Source: Kordiimonas aquimaris
GTDB lineage: Bacteria > Pseudomonadota > Alphaproteobacteria > Sphingomonadales > Kordiimonadaceae
DNA length: 64,000 nucleotides
Reading direction: 5' to 3'
NCBI RefSeq assembly: GCF_025574485.1
Contig: NZ_JAOBPO010000002.1
Coordinates: 791,889 to 855,888 of the forward strand
Part shown: positions 43,282 to 51,673 of the stretch, piece after piece
Numbering within the stretch: position 1 is the stretch's first letter
How the letters are laid out: every line of letters starts with the position of its first letter
The notes under the pieces: generated by a model
What the model was told of the DNA's origin: nothing
What the model saw: the letters and a program-made list of their open reading frames with translations, nothing else
Database searches by the model: none
Translations under genes and position numbers: made by a program

Positions 43282-44910
43282 GTGCTTGGACAGATGCAGG
43301 ATTGGCCATTACTGGTTTCTAAATTCCTTACTCATGCAGAGGTTAATCATCCAAAGCGTGAAATCTTTTCCATGCTGCCGGAAGGCGGCGAGTTTAGTTA
43401 TGACAATGAGCGGATGGCTGCACGTGCTCGCAAATGTGCACAGGCACTTGCACGGCATGGCATAAAGCACGGCGATCGTGCCGGTACACTTGCTTGGAAT
43501 ACACACCGTCATGTAGAGGTTTGGTACGGTGCATCTGGTATGGGCGCGGTTACACACACGATCAATCCGCGTCTTTTTCCTGAGCAGCTAATTTACATTA
43601 TTAATCATGCTGAGGATCGTGTCCTCTTCCTTGATATTACATTTGTGCCGCTTATTGAGAAAATTGCCAGTGCGCTAACAACAATTGAAAAATATATTGT
43701 GATGGTTGGCCCTGACCATATGCCGGAGACAACTTTACCGAATGCCGTTAATTACGAAGACTTTATCGGCGGGGAAGACGGCGATTATGCATGGCCGACT
43801 TTTGACGAAAATTCGGCATGCGCACTTTGCTATACGTCAGGTACAACCGGTAATCCTAAGGGGGTTTTATATTCCCATCGTTCTAACTTCTTGCACACTC
43901 TAGTTGCTCTGGCTGGTGATACACTTGGTGTTGGTGCTAAGTCAGTTATTCTACCAGTTGTTCCCATGTTCCATGCTAATGCGTGGGGCATCCCGTATGC
44001 GGCTTCTGGTTCAGGTGCAAAACTGGTCCTAAACGGACCACACCACGAGCCAGATGTATTGCACCGCCTCATGATGGAACACGGCATTACAGTGACGGCT
44101 GCTGTGCCAACTGTTTGGCTGGGAATGCTTAAGTATCTAGAAGCAACAGGCAAAGATACTGGCAAGATGGAAATTGTTACAATTGGTGGCTCTGCTGCGC
44201 CGCGCAGTATGATTCAGGCATTTCAGGAGAAATACGGTGTGCGTGTTAATCATGCTTGGGGCATGACTGAAACTAGTCCACTGGGCAGCCTAGGTAGTGA
44301 AAACGCAGCTATTCAGCATTTGAGTGAAGAAGAAAAACTTGATGTTCAATGTAAGCAGGGACGTTCAGTTCTCGGCGTTGAGATGGCCATTAAAGATGAT
44401 GATGGTAATATGCTTCCGCGCGATGGTGAAACATCTGGGCGCGTAATGGTGCGCGGACCGTGGGTTATCGAAAGCTATTTCAAAGGTGATGCTGGTCGTG
44501 TTCTTGATGAGGATAATTGGTTTGATACTGGCGACGTCGCTTGCATTGATGAATTTGGCTATATGCAAATCACAGACCGTGCAAAAGATGTGATCAAGTC
44601 TGGTGGTGAATGGATTAGTTCGATTGATCTTGAAAACGCGGCGGTTTCTCATCCGGCGGTGCTAGAAGCCGCGGTCATCGGTTTGCCGCATCCTAAATGG
44701 GATGAACGCCCGCTATTGCTGGTGATTCTTGAGGAAGGGCAAACTGTTTCATTTGAAGAGATGAATACGTTTTTGACAACTAAGGTTGCTAAATGGTGGC
44801 TGCCAAATGACATGGTTGTTGTTGAGGATATACCGCATACTGCGACCGGGAAAATTTCCAAGAAAGACCTACGTGACAGATTTAAGGATTACAACTTTCC
44901 TGACGCTTGA
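43282..44910 (+). CDS. fatty-acid--CoA ligase
   Basis: A 542-residue AMP-forming acyl-CoA synthetase. The AMP-binding signature is CYTSGTTGNPKGVLYSHRS. The adenine loop WGMTETSP, the hinge region TDRAKDVIKSGGEWISS and the catalytic lysine in TATGKISKKDLRD are intact. Resemblance is to medium/long-chain ligases of the AlkK/FadD3-like group; chain length cannot be read. GTG 43282 follows GGGGAG; earlier starts have no ribosome binding site. It is monocistronic, closed by a terminator. Confidence 0.9.
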   Translation: MLGQMQDWPLLVSKFLTHAEVNHPKREIFSMLPEGGEFSYDNERMAARARKCAQALARHGIKHGDRAGTLAWNTHRHVEVWYGASGMGAVTHTINPRLFPEQLIYIINHAEDRVLFLDITFVPLIEKIASALTTIEKYIVMVGPDHMPETTLPNAVNYEDFIGGEDGDYAWPTFDENSACALCYTSGTTGNPKGVLYSHRSNFLHTLVALAGDTLGVGAKSVILPVVPMFHANAWGIPYAASGSGAKLVLNGPHHEPDVLHRLMMEHGITVTAAVPTVWLGMLKYLEATGKDTGKMEIVTIGGSAAPRSMIQAFQEKYGVRVNHAWGMTETSPLGSLGSENAAIQHLSEEEKLDVQCKQGRSVLGVEMAIKDDDGNMLPRDGETSGRVMVRGPWVIESYFKGDAGRVLDEDNWFDTGDVACIDEFGYMQITDRAKDVIKSGGEWISSIDLENAAVSHPAVLEAAVIGLPHPKWDERPLLLVILEEGQTVSFEEMNTFLTTKVAKWWLPNDMVVVEDIPHTATGKISKKDLRDRFKDYNFPDA

Positions 44911-44933
44911 TGCTTAGGTAACAGAAAATGGAT

Positions 44934-44963
44934 TAAAACGGCTCTTCATAGGGCCGTTTTTTA
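44934..44963 (+). terminator. Rho-independent terminator (works on both strands)
   Basis: AAAACGGC pairs with GCCGTTTT around a ten-base loop. T-runs on both sides let it end the acyl-CoA ligase transcript on the plus strand and the DUF2842-like transcript on the minus strand. Confidence 0.85.
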
Positions 44964-44968
44964 TTGAG

Positions 44969-45187
44969 TTAATCAGTTTTAGGTTTTTCGCCCATCCAAT
45001 AGATCAGTTTTTTGGCAGGAATGATCCAAATTAAGCCAACTACAAGGTAATAGAACATTTGAATTGAGAGGTGCAGTTCAGATAGTAAATTACCAACCCC
45101 TGCAGCAAGAAAAGCATAAATCGTAATGCCGACAATCATGACTATCATACCTGTTAAGCTGCGCAGGGCAGGGCGTTCATGTTGCAT
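44969..45187 (-). CDS. DUF2842-like small membrane protein
   Basis: A 72-residue protein with two hydrophobic segments (about 12-35 and 42-62) and the ending FYYLVVGLIWIIPAKKLIYWM, matching the small DUF2842 family found mainly in alphaproteobacteria. Function is unknown. TAGGAG precedes the ATG. It starts nine bases after the Nudix gene stop and is co-transcribed with it. Confidence 0.8.
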   Translation of the reverse strand: MQHERPALRSLTGMIVMIVGITIYAFLAAGVGNLLSELHLSIQMFYYLVVGLIWIIPAKKLIYWMGEKPKTD

Positions 45188-45196
45188 GATAGTCTC

Positions 45197-45637
45197 CTAT
45201 TTGGTCTGTGCCATGTCCCAGGCTTTACGTATGATACGCTTTGTCTCGCCCCAGCTTACGGCTTCAACAGCGTCATCAATATTGAAAAAGCGTGCGTCGT
45301 CAGCGTCCGAACCTGCTTTTAGCGTACCTTCTTTATAATATGCCAGATAATCAATCAGCACATAGTGGAATTTAGTTTTTTCATCAGGTGTGTGCTCTAT
45401 AAAGTCGATAATATCGATTATTTCACTAAAGGTTACTGATAGACCTGTTTCTTCCCTGATTTCACGGCTCATGGCTGCTGTTACGGTTTCGCCCAGTTCA
45501 ATGGCACCGCCTGGTAAACTCCATTCGCCCTTGCGTGGTGACTTACCTCGTTTAATTAACAACACTTTATTTTCTTTCATCACAACGGCACCAACACCAA
45601 CGATAGGCCTGCTTGGATTTTCTCTATTGTTTTGCAT
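45197..45637 (-). CDS. Nudix hydrolase
   Basis: A 146-residue diphosphohydrolase. The Nudix box fits the pattern G-x5-E-x7-REUXEE-x-G in GGAIELGETVTAAMSREIRE and the following ETG. The start RPIVGVGAVVMKENKVLLIKR is typical of the ADP-ribose-pyrophosphatase/MutT-like branch. Substrate is not predictable. AAAGGAAA precedes the ATG. It is divergent from the SRAP gene. Confidence 0.9.
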   Translation of the reverse strand: MQNNRENPSRPIVGVGAVVMKENKVLLIKRGKSPRKGEWSLPGGAIELGETVTAAMSREIREETGLSVTFSEIIDIIDFIEHTPDEKTKFHYVLIDYLAYYKEGTLKAGSDADDARFFNIDDAVEAVSWGETKRIIRKAWDMAQTK

Positions 45638-45757
45638 TGTTTTCCTTTGGGTTTTTCTCCGTCCCTAACGAGTATGTCGCGGCTTGTCTTGTCGAGGCGA
45701 ATATGAAACAACTGACACAACATTATTGGTTTGAACACTCAGTTGGTGCAATAGGTT

Positions 45758-46450
45758 ATGTGCGGCAGGTATGCGTTACGGGCTCTCCTTGAGGAAATTG
45801 AACACCTGTTTGCTATTAAAGGCAGCGTGGGTATTCCCGCACGCTACAATATAGCTCCGCGTCAACCTGTCCTGATTGTACGCAATAACCAGCAAAAACA
45901 GCGTGAGTTAGCTGCTGTTGAATGGGGCTTGGTTCCGGAATGGAAGAAAGAAATAGGTGATAAGCCGCTTATTAATGCCCGCGTTGAAACTGTTGAAGTA
46001 AAGCCATCGTTTCGTTCCAGCATTAAGCGTAAGCGGTGTCTTGTACCTTTTGATGCTTGGTATGAATGGAAACCGGAGGCGGGGCGCAAGCAACCATACG
46101 TGTTTGAACCATCAGAAAGCGGTGTGCAGGCGTTTGCAGGTATCTGGTCCACGTGGCATGGCCCTGGCGGCGATCACTGGCTTGAAACCATGGCCATTTT
46201 AACCGCCCCTGCGATAGGTCATTTTAAGAATGTTCATCACAGAAGGCCGCTCGTTGTGAGACCAGATCAGTTTGATGAGTGGTTGCAGCCTCATGACCCT
46301 TTGCCGCGCGGGTTCTTGAATGCTTTTGATTGGATCCCTGAAACAACGTTTCAATACCGAGCTGTTGGTTCGCGTGTGAGCAATGTTCGGTTTGATGACC
46401 CAAGTTGCCTTGAGCCAGCAATGCCAGAAGCACAACATTCGCTATTTTAA
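45758..46450 (+). CDS. SRAP-domain protein (YedK/HMCES-like)
   Basis: A 230-residue protein that crosslinks to abasic sites in single-stranded DNA and shields them. After Met removal the N-terminal cysteine of MCGRY is the crosslinking residue. The supporting active-site residues fit the asparagine of INARVE, the glutamate of YEWKPE and the histidine of VHHRRP. The length is typical. The start must be at 45758 for the chemistry to work, although only a weak AATAGG precedes it. Confidence 0.92.
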   Translation: MCGRYALRALLEEIEHLFAIKGSVGIPARYNIAPRQPVLIVRNNQQKQRELAAVEWGLVPEWKKEIGDKPLINARVETVEVKPSFRSSIKRKRCLVPFDAWYEWKPEAGRKQPYVFEPSESGVQAFAGIWSTWHGPGGDHWLETMAILTAPAIGHFKNVHHRRPLVVRPDQFDEWLQPHDPLPRGFLNAFDWIPETTFQYRAVGSRVSNVRFDDPSCLEPAMPEAQHSLF

Positions 46451-46465
46451 CTGAAAGAAACCGGT

Positions 46466-47281
46466 ATGCCTGATATTTTTGATGCCAATGCACATGTGTA
46501 TATTAAAACGGAAGGCAAGCTTGGTCGTATTGTTTTAAACCGGCTGGCACGTAAAAATGCATTAACGCAGGCTATGTGGAATGCGATCCCTGATGCTGTG
46601 TCAGTCTTGAATGATATGCCTGACGTAAGTGTGATTATCTTATGTTCATCAAGCGACAGCGCTTTTGCAGCAGGAGCTGATCTGAAAGAACTTCAGGAGA
46701 TTTCAAAGGATCCTGCGCGCTGCGAGAGTAATCGTGTTGCGCTGCGCGACGCTCAGCGTGCGCTGGCGCGTTCACCGAAGCCCGTAATCGCTGAAATAGC
46801 AGGCCCCTGTATGGGGGGAGGGTGTGGTCTTGCCATACACTGTGATTTCCGTATCGCTTCCACCAATGCAAAGTTTGGCGTTACGCCTGCTAAGCTCGGT
46901 ATCATTTACCCGCTTAATGATACCAAGGAATTGATGGATTTGGTCGGTGTGTCAAACACGAAGAAGCTGTTGTTTACAGCTCAACATATTAATGGTGCGC
47001 AGGCGCTAGAGATTGGTTTGATTGATCAACTTGTATCTCCTGAGATGCTGCATGATGTAACTGAAGCGTTTGCTGCGCAAATGACCGCAGTATCACAGTA
47101 TTCCATTCGCGGTATGAAATGGACAATACAACAGATACTGGACGGACAGATTGATGATGACGACGAAACAGCAGCAATGTTTTGCGCGGCACATGAAGGC
47201 GAAGATGCGATTGAAGGCATGAATGCATTTCTTGAGAAACGCAAACCCAATTTCCGTTGGACGCATCCAGCAAAAGATTAA
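46466..47281 (+). CDS. enoyl-CoA hydratase/isomerase family protein
   Basis: A 271-residue crotonase-fold enzyme. The oxyanion-hole motifs are FAAGADLKEL and AGPCMGGGCGLAIHCDFRIA. One expected catalytic glutamate position holds other residues (TPAKLGIIYP), so the exact reaction is open. It starts 15 bases after the SRAP gene. Its stop codon overlaps that of the convergent membrane-protein gene within a shared TTAA. Confidence 0.88.
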   Translation: MPDIFDANAHVYIKTEGKLGRIVLNRLARKNALTQAMWNAIPDAVSVLNDMPDVSVIILCSSSDSAFAAGADLKELQEISKDPARCESNRVALRDAQRALARSPKPVIAEIAGPCMGGGCGLAIHCDFRIASTNAKFGVTPAKLGIIYPLNDTKELMDLVGVSNTKKLLFTAQHINGAQALEIGLIDQLVSPEMLHDVTEAFAAQMTAVSQYSIRGMKWTIQQILDGQIDDDDETAAMFCAAHEGEDAIEGMNAFLEKRKPNFRWTHPAKD

Positions 47282-48075
47282 TTGCTTATTTTGGCTAAAC
47301 CACTGATTGCGGCTACATAAGCGGCACTTGCTGCAAAGCTAAGGCCCCCGCTGATTGAAAGCGTAATGTAAGGGGCGGCATCGATGACTGCTTGGCCAAG
47401 TATGCCGCTAATAAGTAAATTTACAAACAATGCCACGAATGAATAGAGGGCAAATGTTGCTGCAATCGGCATCGCGTTTGGTTTAATTAGCAACCAGACA
47501 TTGGCAAAAGATGACCGAATGTCCTGTGCTTCATAAAAAACTGCGAATTGAGCAACGGCATTTGCAAGTATAATGAACCATATTCCTACAACAATGCCGG
47601 CAAATGATAACACCACTGCCAACTGGCCAAGTAATGATGTAGCTGCGTACAATGCTGTTGCTAAACCTAACACTACGATGATTGAAAGTATTGTAGCTGT
47701 AAGAAAATGAACAAAACTTCTTATGCTTCGAGTGACAAGCGCTGAAGGGCCGCCGTCGTTTGGTACAAGGTTTCCCTTGGCTACAGCACGCGACCAAAAC
47801 ACAAGCAATACAGCATGCACCAAGAGCGATAAGGCTTGTCCGAACAGCACCGCATCAGCACCATCAAGCAGGATAGAAGACGCGCTTGTGTCAGATGCTG
47901 TATCTGTCGTTATATTTTCCAGAAACGCAGTCATTACAGCTTGTGAAGGGCCTACTGCAATAGATGACAGCAAGCCATAAAGAAGCGACAACATTAACAG
48001 TAATGATAAGCGTAATTGTGCACGCTGGACGCCACTTTTTACAAGTTGCGGTAATGTAGGTACGCTTAATTTCAT
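47278..48075 (-). CDS. polytopic membrane protein of unknown function
   Basis: A protein of about 265 residues with six predicted membrane segments and no soluble domain. The hydrophobic pattern is like YIP1/DUF975-type integral membrane proteins, but no signature confirms this. The frame extends to 48186. ATG 48075 is chosen because MKLSVPTLPQLV fits a short cytoplasmic start, although its ribosome binding site is poor. It is convergent with the crotonase gene and divergent from the SDR gene. Confidence 0.6.
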   Translation of the reverse strand: MKLSVPTLPQLVKSGVQRAQLRLSLLLMLSLLYGLLSSIAVGPSQAVMTAFLENITTDTASDTSASSILLDGADAVLFGQALSLLVHAVLLVFWSRAVAKGNLVPNDGGPSALVTRSIRSFVHFLTATILSIIVVLGLATALYAATSLLGQLAVVLSFAGIVVGIWFIILANAVAQFAVFYEAQDIRSSFANVWLLIKPNAMPIAATFALYSFVALFVNLLISGILGQAVIDAAPYITLSISGGLSFAASAAYVAAISGLAKISN

Positions 48076-48207
48076 CGAAGGTTTCACAGTGGTCTTTCGT
48101 CGTTTCTTGAAAGTGACATGTCGGATCACTTTGTTGAAGCAATTATATTTAAAGCTATCTACAGTTACTAGCGTGTCTGTCTGCAATAGAATAGGGGAAT
48201 ATTGACC

Positions 48208-49011
48208 ATGTTTGAAAATCAGGTTGTTTGGATAACTGGAGCTTCTTCAGGTATTGGTGAAGCTTTGGCCTATGAATTTGCGAAATGCGGCGCACGGCTT
48301 ATTCTTTCAGCCCGACGTGAAGATGAACTCACCAGAGTTATGCAAAGCTGTGTTCAAAATGGAGCTGCTGCCGACAGTATCAGTATTGTGTTACTTGATG
48401 TGACCGATGAAGCAGCTTTGCCGAGCAAAGTGGCTGATGCTCAAGCTTTGTGGGGGCGTATTGATATGTTGATAAATAACGCAGGCATATCACAGCGTTC
48501 ACTGTGTATTGATACAGATATGGCGACTTATCGCCGTTTGTTCGAGGTTGATGTATTTGGTAAAATCGCATTAACCAAAGAAGTACTTCCAATCATGCTC
48601 AAGCAAGGTAGCGGACACATGGCTGTAACGGCTTCGGTTGCAGGTAAAATTGGTGTGTCCCAACGCACGGGTTACTGTGCAGCCAAACACGCTATGATGG
48701 GCTTCTTTGACGCGCTTCGCTCCGAGGTATCGAAAGATGGAATTCGTGTAACAACTATTACACCTGGCTTTATTCGCACAGCCATTTCCGAGCATGCTTT
48801 GAAAGGTGATGGTTCCAAGTTTGGCAAAGTAGACGCCAACATTGCGGGTGGTATGGATGTAAAGGAATGTGCGTCTGTTATTATGCGTGGATTTAAAAAG
48901 GGAAAACAGGAAATACCTGTTGGCAAAGGTATAGAAATGAAAGCGCTTACTATTAAACGCTTTTTCCCTAACATGCTTTTCAAAATGGTAGCTAAGGCCT
49001 CAAATAGCTAA
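48208..49011 (+). CDS. short-chain dehydrogenase/reductase
   Basis: A 267-residue Rossmann-fold oxidoreductase. The cofactor motif is TGASSGIGEAL, the structural NNAG motif lies in INNAGISQR, and the catalytic Ser and Tyr-x3-Lys fit TASVAGK and YCAAKHA. The arginine in SARRED after strand two suggests NADP(H). It resembles the DHRS7-like branch. ATG 48208 is used; a TTG at 48202 lies closer to AGGGG and is possible. Confidence 0.88.
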   Translation: MFENQVVWITGASSGIGEALAYEFAKCGARLILSARREDELTRVMQSCVQNGAAADSISIVLLDVTDEAALPSKVADAQALWGRIDMLINNAGISQRSLCIDTDMATYRRLFEVDVFGKIALTKEVLPIMLKQGSGHMAVTASVAGKIGVSQRTGYCAAKHAMMGFFDALRSEVSKDGIRVTTITPGFIRTAISEHALKGDGSKFGKVDANIAGGMDVKECASVIMRGFKKGKQEIPVGKGIEMKALTIKRFFPNMLFKMVAKASNS

Positions 49012-49482
49012 TTATTTGAGCCGCGCTTCATAAGCCTGAATTTGCTGCGTAACGCTGCCGGCAATGTCATTTGGGATCGGAAACACCAAATGGTATTGCG
49101 TTATTTTCCATCCATTATCAGTGCGCACTAATACGCCAGTTCCGCGACTGGTGCCATAGTTCAGGCTATCCAGGACTTCGTCGAACCACGCTGTGTTGCC
49201 ATCGGGTGTGAAGTCAATATGACGTTCACGCATTTTATATATCCAGCCATTAGTTTGCTTTGCATAAGCCTGAAATGTCGCTTTGTCCCAACGTTCGCTA
49301 ACGTCCGTACCAAGGAAAGTAGAGTCGCTAGTGTATAGTGCAAAATACTGATCCCAAGCTGCGTTTCCTGCGTGCGTATGGAGTTGATCCAGCACTTCGC
49401 TGACATCGGCGCGATCATTTGCTGATGTTGGCAATGTAAAAGCTGCAATAACGAGCATAATACCGAATAGTTTCTGAAACAT
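49012..49482 (-). CDS. exported SnoaL/NTF2-like protein
   Basis: A 156-residue periplasmic protein. A signal peptide (residues 1-20, ending TSA) precedes an NTF2-like cone domain: VSEVLDQLHTHAGNAAWDQYF, then GTDVSERWDK, WFDEVLDS and WKITQYHLVFPIP. This is the SnoaL_3 pattern. No catalytic role can be assigned. The gene is convergent with the SDR gene with no gap between the stop codons. Confidence 0.82.
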   Translation of the reverse strand: MFQKLFGIMLVIAAFTLPTSANDRADVSEVLDQLHTHAGNAAWDQYFALYTSDSTFLGTDVSERWDKATFQAYAKQTNGWIYKMRERHIDFTPDGNTAWFDEVLDSLNYGTSRGTGVLVRTDNGWKITQYHLVFPIPNDIAGSVTQQIQAYEARLK

Positions 49483-49499
49483 ACTAATACTCCCGTAGC

Positions 49500-51005
49500 T
49501 TAGTGATTTGATTTGATTTCGCCTACCTTTAGGCGATGTAGGTAGCTTTTCAGATCAGCGCGCAATTCCGGCGCCATCAAATAAATACCAATTACATTAG
49601 GTATAGCCATCAAGAAGAACATACTATCCATCAGATTATATACTTCTGTGACAGAGAATACGGCACCGGGTACAAGAGCCGCACAGAAAATAAACTTGAA
49701 AATGTTCATTGAGAAATTGCTGCCGCCGAATACAAATTCCCACACTTTACCAGAGTAATAGCCCCAACTGATAATTGTAGAATAGGCAAACAGAAATGCT
49801 GCGACAGCAAGAATCCAAGGGAACCAGCTAATAACGCTGCCAAATGCAGTGGACGTAAGTGAAATACCTGCAGCACCTTCGCCGCTTTGGTAAACGCCTG
49901 TAATTACAATCACAAGTGCGGTCATGGTTGATACTACTACTGTATCGATGAATGGTTCCATCAATGCGACCATGCCTTCAGAAACAGGCTCTTTAGTTTT
50001 GGCTGCCGCATGAGCCATTGTAGCGGAACCAAGTCCAGCTTCTGTCGAATAAACTGCGCGCTGCATAGCAATAATAATTGTGCCGATCATAGCACCTACT
50101 CCGGCATCGAAATTGAAAGCTGCACCGAATATTGTAGCAACTGCAGCAGGTACTTCAGTGATATGCCCAACAATAATAACAAGTGCGCCGAGTAGATAAA
50201 TGCCAGCCATCGCAGGAACCAAACGTGAGGTAACTTTAGCGATAGACTTGATGCCGCCGATGATTACAACCGCTGTAAGAACAGCCATGATTAAACCAAA
50301 TATCCATTTAGCTGCTTGACTGTCGAACCCAGTTACAACCGCGACAGCTTCGTATGATTGATTTACCTGAGCAACTTGCAAAAGCGTTGGCACTGCGAGT
50401 ATCGCATAGATCCATGCCAGGGTTTTGCCTGTTTTGCTCCAGCCGCGCGCTTTAAGACCGCGTTCCAGATAATACATAGGGCCACCGGCGATGGTGCCGT
50501 CAGCGCGAACATCCCGGTATTTTACACCGAGCGTACACTCGGCGAACTTAAGGGACATTGCACAAAAGCCAATAAGTACCATCCAGAATGTAGCGCCAGG
50601 CCCGCCAACGCTAATGGCAACAGCCACACCTGCGATATTACCAAGGCCAACAGTACCGGAAAGGGCAGTTGATAATGCTTGAAACTGCGTAACCTCACCG
50701 TCTGCAGTCTCATCGTGGTAGTCACCGCGAACAATACGATATGCGCGTTTGAAGCTGGTTAGGTTAACAAAGCCAAAATAAAGCGTGAGCAAAATCATTG
50801 GCAGTGCAAGAAAGGCAACAATCCATTCAACTTCTAAACCGAAAATGGAGACAGTTTTAAAGACAAAGTCATTCAGTGTATTTATAATGTTGGCCAACAA
50901 GGTAACAAAGCCAACGCGTTCTTCGCCGCCAGATTGAGCGGAAGCTGTATTGCCGATAATGACAATACTAAATAGAATCATCGCAAAACGTTTCAACAGA
51001 AGCAC
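49500..51005 (-). CDS. alanine:cation symporter (AGCS family)
   Basis: A 501-residue integral membrane carrier with about ten to eleven segments that imports alanine or glycine with sodium. Family signatures are GTVGLGNIAGVAVAISVGGPG, in parts, WMVLIGFCAMSLKFAE, YSTEAGLGSA and the conserved NFDAGVGAMIG. The N-terminal 25 residues look like a signal sequence ending SAQ. The start is GTG 51005 with GGGGG five bases ahead. A hairpin lies in the leader (51022-51045). Confidence 0.93.
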   Translation of the reverse strand: MLLLKRFAMILFSIVIIGNTASAQSGGEERVGFVTLLANIINTLNDFVFKTVSIFGLEVEWIVAFLALPMILLTLYFGFVNLTSFKRAYRIVRGDYHDETADGEVTQFQALSTALSGTVGLGNIAGVAVAISVGGPGATFWMVLIGFCAMSLKFAECTLGVKYRDVRADGTIAGGPMYYLERGLKARGWSKTGKTLAWIYAILAVPTLLQVAQVNQSYEAVAVVTGFDSQAAKWIFGLIMAVLTAVVIIGGIKSIAKVTSRLVPAMAGIYLLGALVIIVGHITEVPAAVATIFGAAFNFDAGVGAMIGTIIIAMQRAVYSTEAGLGSATMAHAAAKTKEPVSEGMVALMEPFIDTVVVSTMTALVIVITGVYQSGEGAAGISLTSTAFGSVISWFPWILAVAAFLFAYSTIISWGYYSGKVWEFVFGGSNFSMNIFKFIFCAALVPGAVFSVTEVYNLMDSMFFLMAIPNVIGIYLMAPELRADLKSYLHRLKVGEIKSNH

Positions 51006-51021
51006 GCTATTCCCCCACGTT

Positions 51022-51045
51022 ATGAACTGACATGTGGCAGTTCAT
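51022..51045 (-). other. hairpin in the symporter leader
   Basis: ATGAACTG pairs perfectly with CAGTTCAT around an eight-base loop. It lies six bases upstream of the GGGGG ribosome binding site of the symporter gene. It is not a known riboswitch and has no T-run. It could protect the message or bind a protein. Confidence 0.35.
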
Positions 51046-51148
51046 CTTCTCTAATTTTGGATAATACCCTAGAATAGCTATGCTTTTGAGGGAAGTGGAA
51101 ACTTACATGCTCACAAAGACGTGGTTAAGGACCTAGACTCTAATGGTG

Positions 51149-51673
51149 TTATTTCTCACCAAAGCGCGGCATAAGCTCCACAAAATTACAGGGTCGAAAA
51201 CGGCTATCAAGCTGTGTAACCAAGATCTTATCCCAGCCATCTTTTACGGCCCCTGTAGAACCCGGCAAAGCAAACATGAGTGTTGTGCCTGCTATACCAC
51301 CTGTTGCTCTGCTTTGAATGGTGCTGGTGCCTATCAAGTCATATGATAGCATGCGGAACAGCTCACCAAACCCTGGGATTGATTTTGTATATAGTGCTTC
51401 AAAGCATTCAGGGGTGACATCCCGGCCTGTTATGCCGGTGCCACCCGTGGAAACGATGACTTGAATTTCATCAGAGTTAATCCAAGCATTTAATTGAGCA
51501 GTTATTGACGGTTTATCATCTTTAATGATTTTCCGTTCCTGAATGATGTGACCAGCCGTTTCTATGCGGGCGGCCAACGTGTCCCCGGATTTATCATCGG
51601 CAAAAGTGCGTGTATCTGAAATAGTCGCAATCCCAAATTTTACTGGGATAAAATCTCGGGTTTCATCAATCAT
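51149..51673 (-). CDS. moaB: molybdopterin biosynthesis protein MoaB
   Basis: A 174-residue protein of the MogA/MoaB fold that adenylates molybdopterin. The core motifs are [15 protein letters not shown] and [33 protein letters not shown] is the typical N-terminal part. Its ATG overlaps the end of the transglycosylase gene by eight bases, so it is the last gene of a udg-slt-moaB operon. No other molybdenum cofactor gene is near. Confidence 0.92.
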   Translation of the reverse strand: MIDETRDFIPVKFGIATISDTRTFADDKSGDTLAARIETAGHIIQERKIIKDDKPSITAQLNAWINSDEIQVIVSTGGTGITGRDVTPECFEALYTKSIPGFGELFRMLSYDLIGTSTIQSRATGGIAGTTLMFALPGSTGAVKDGWDKILVTQLDSRFRPCNFVELMPRFGEK

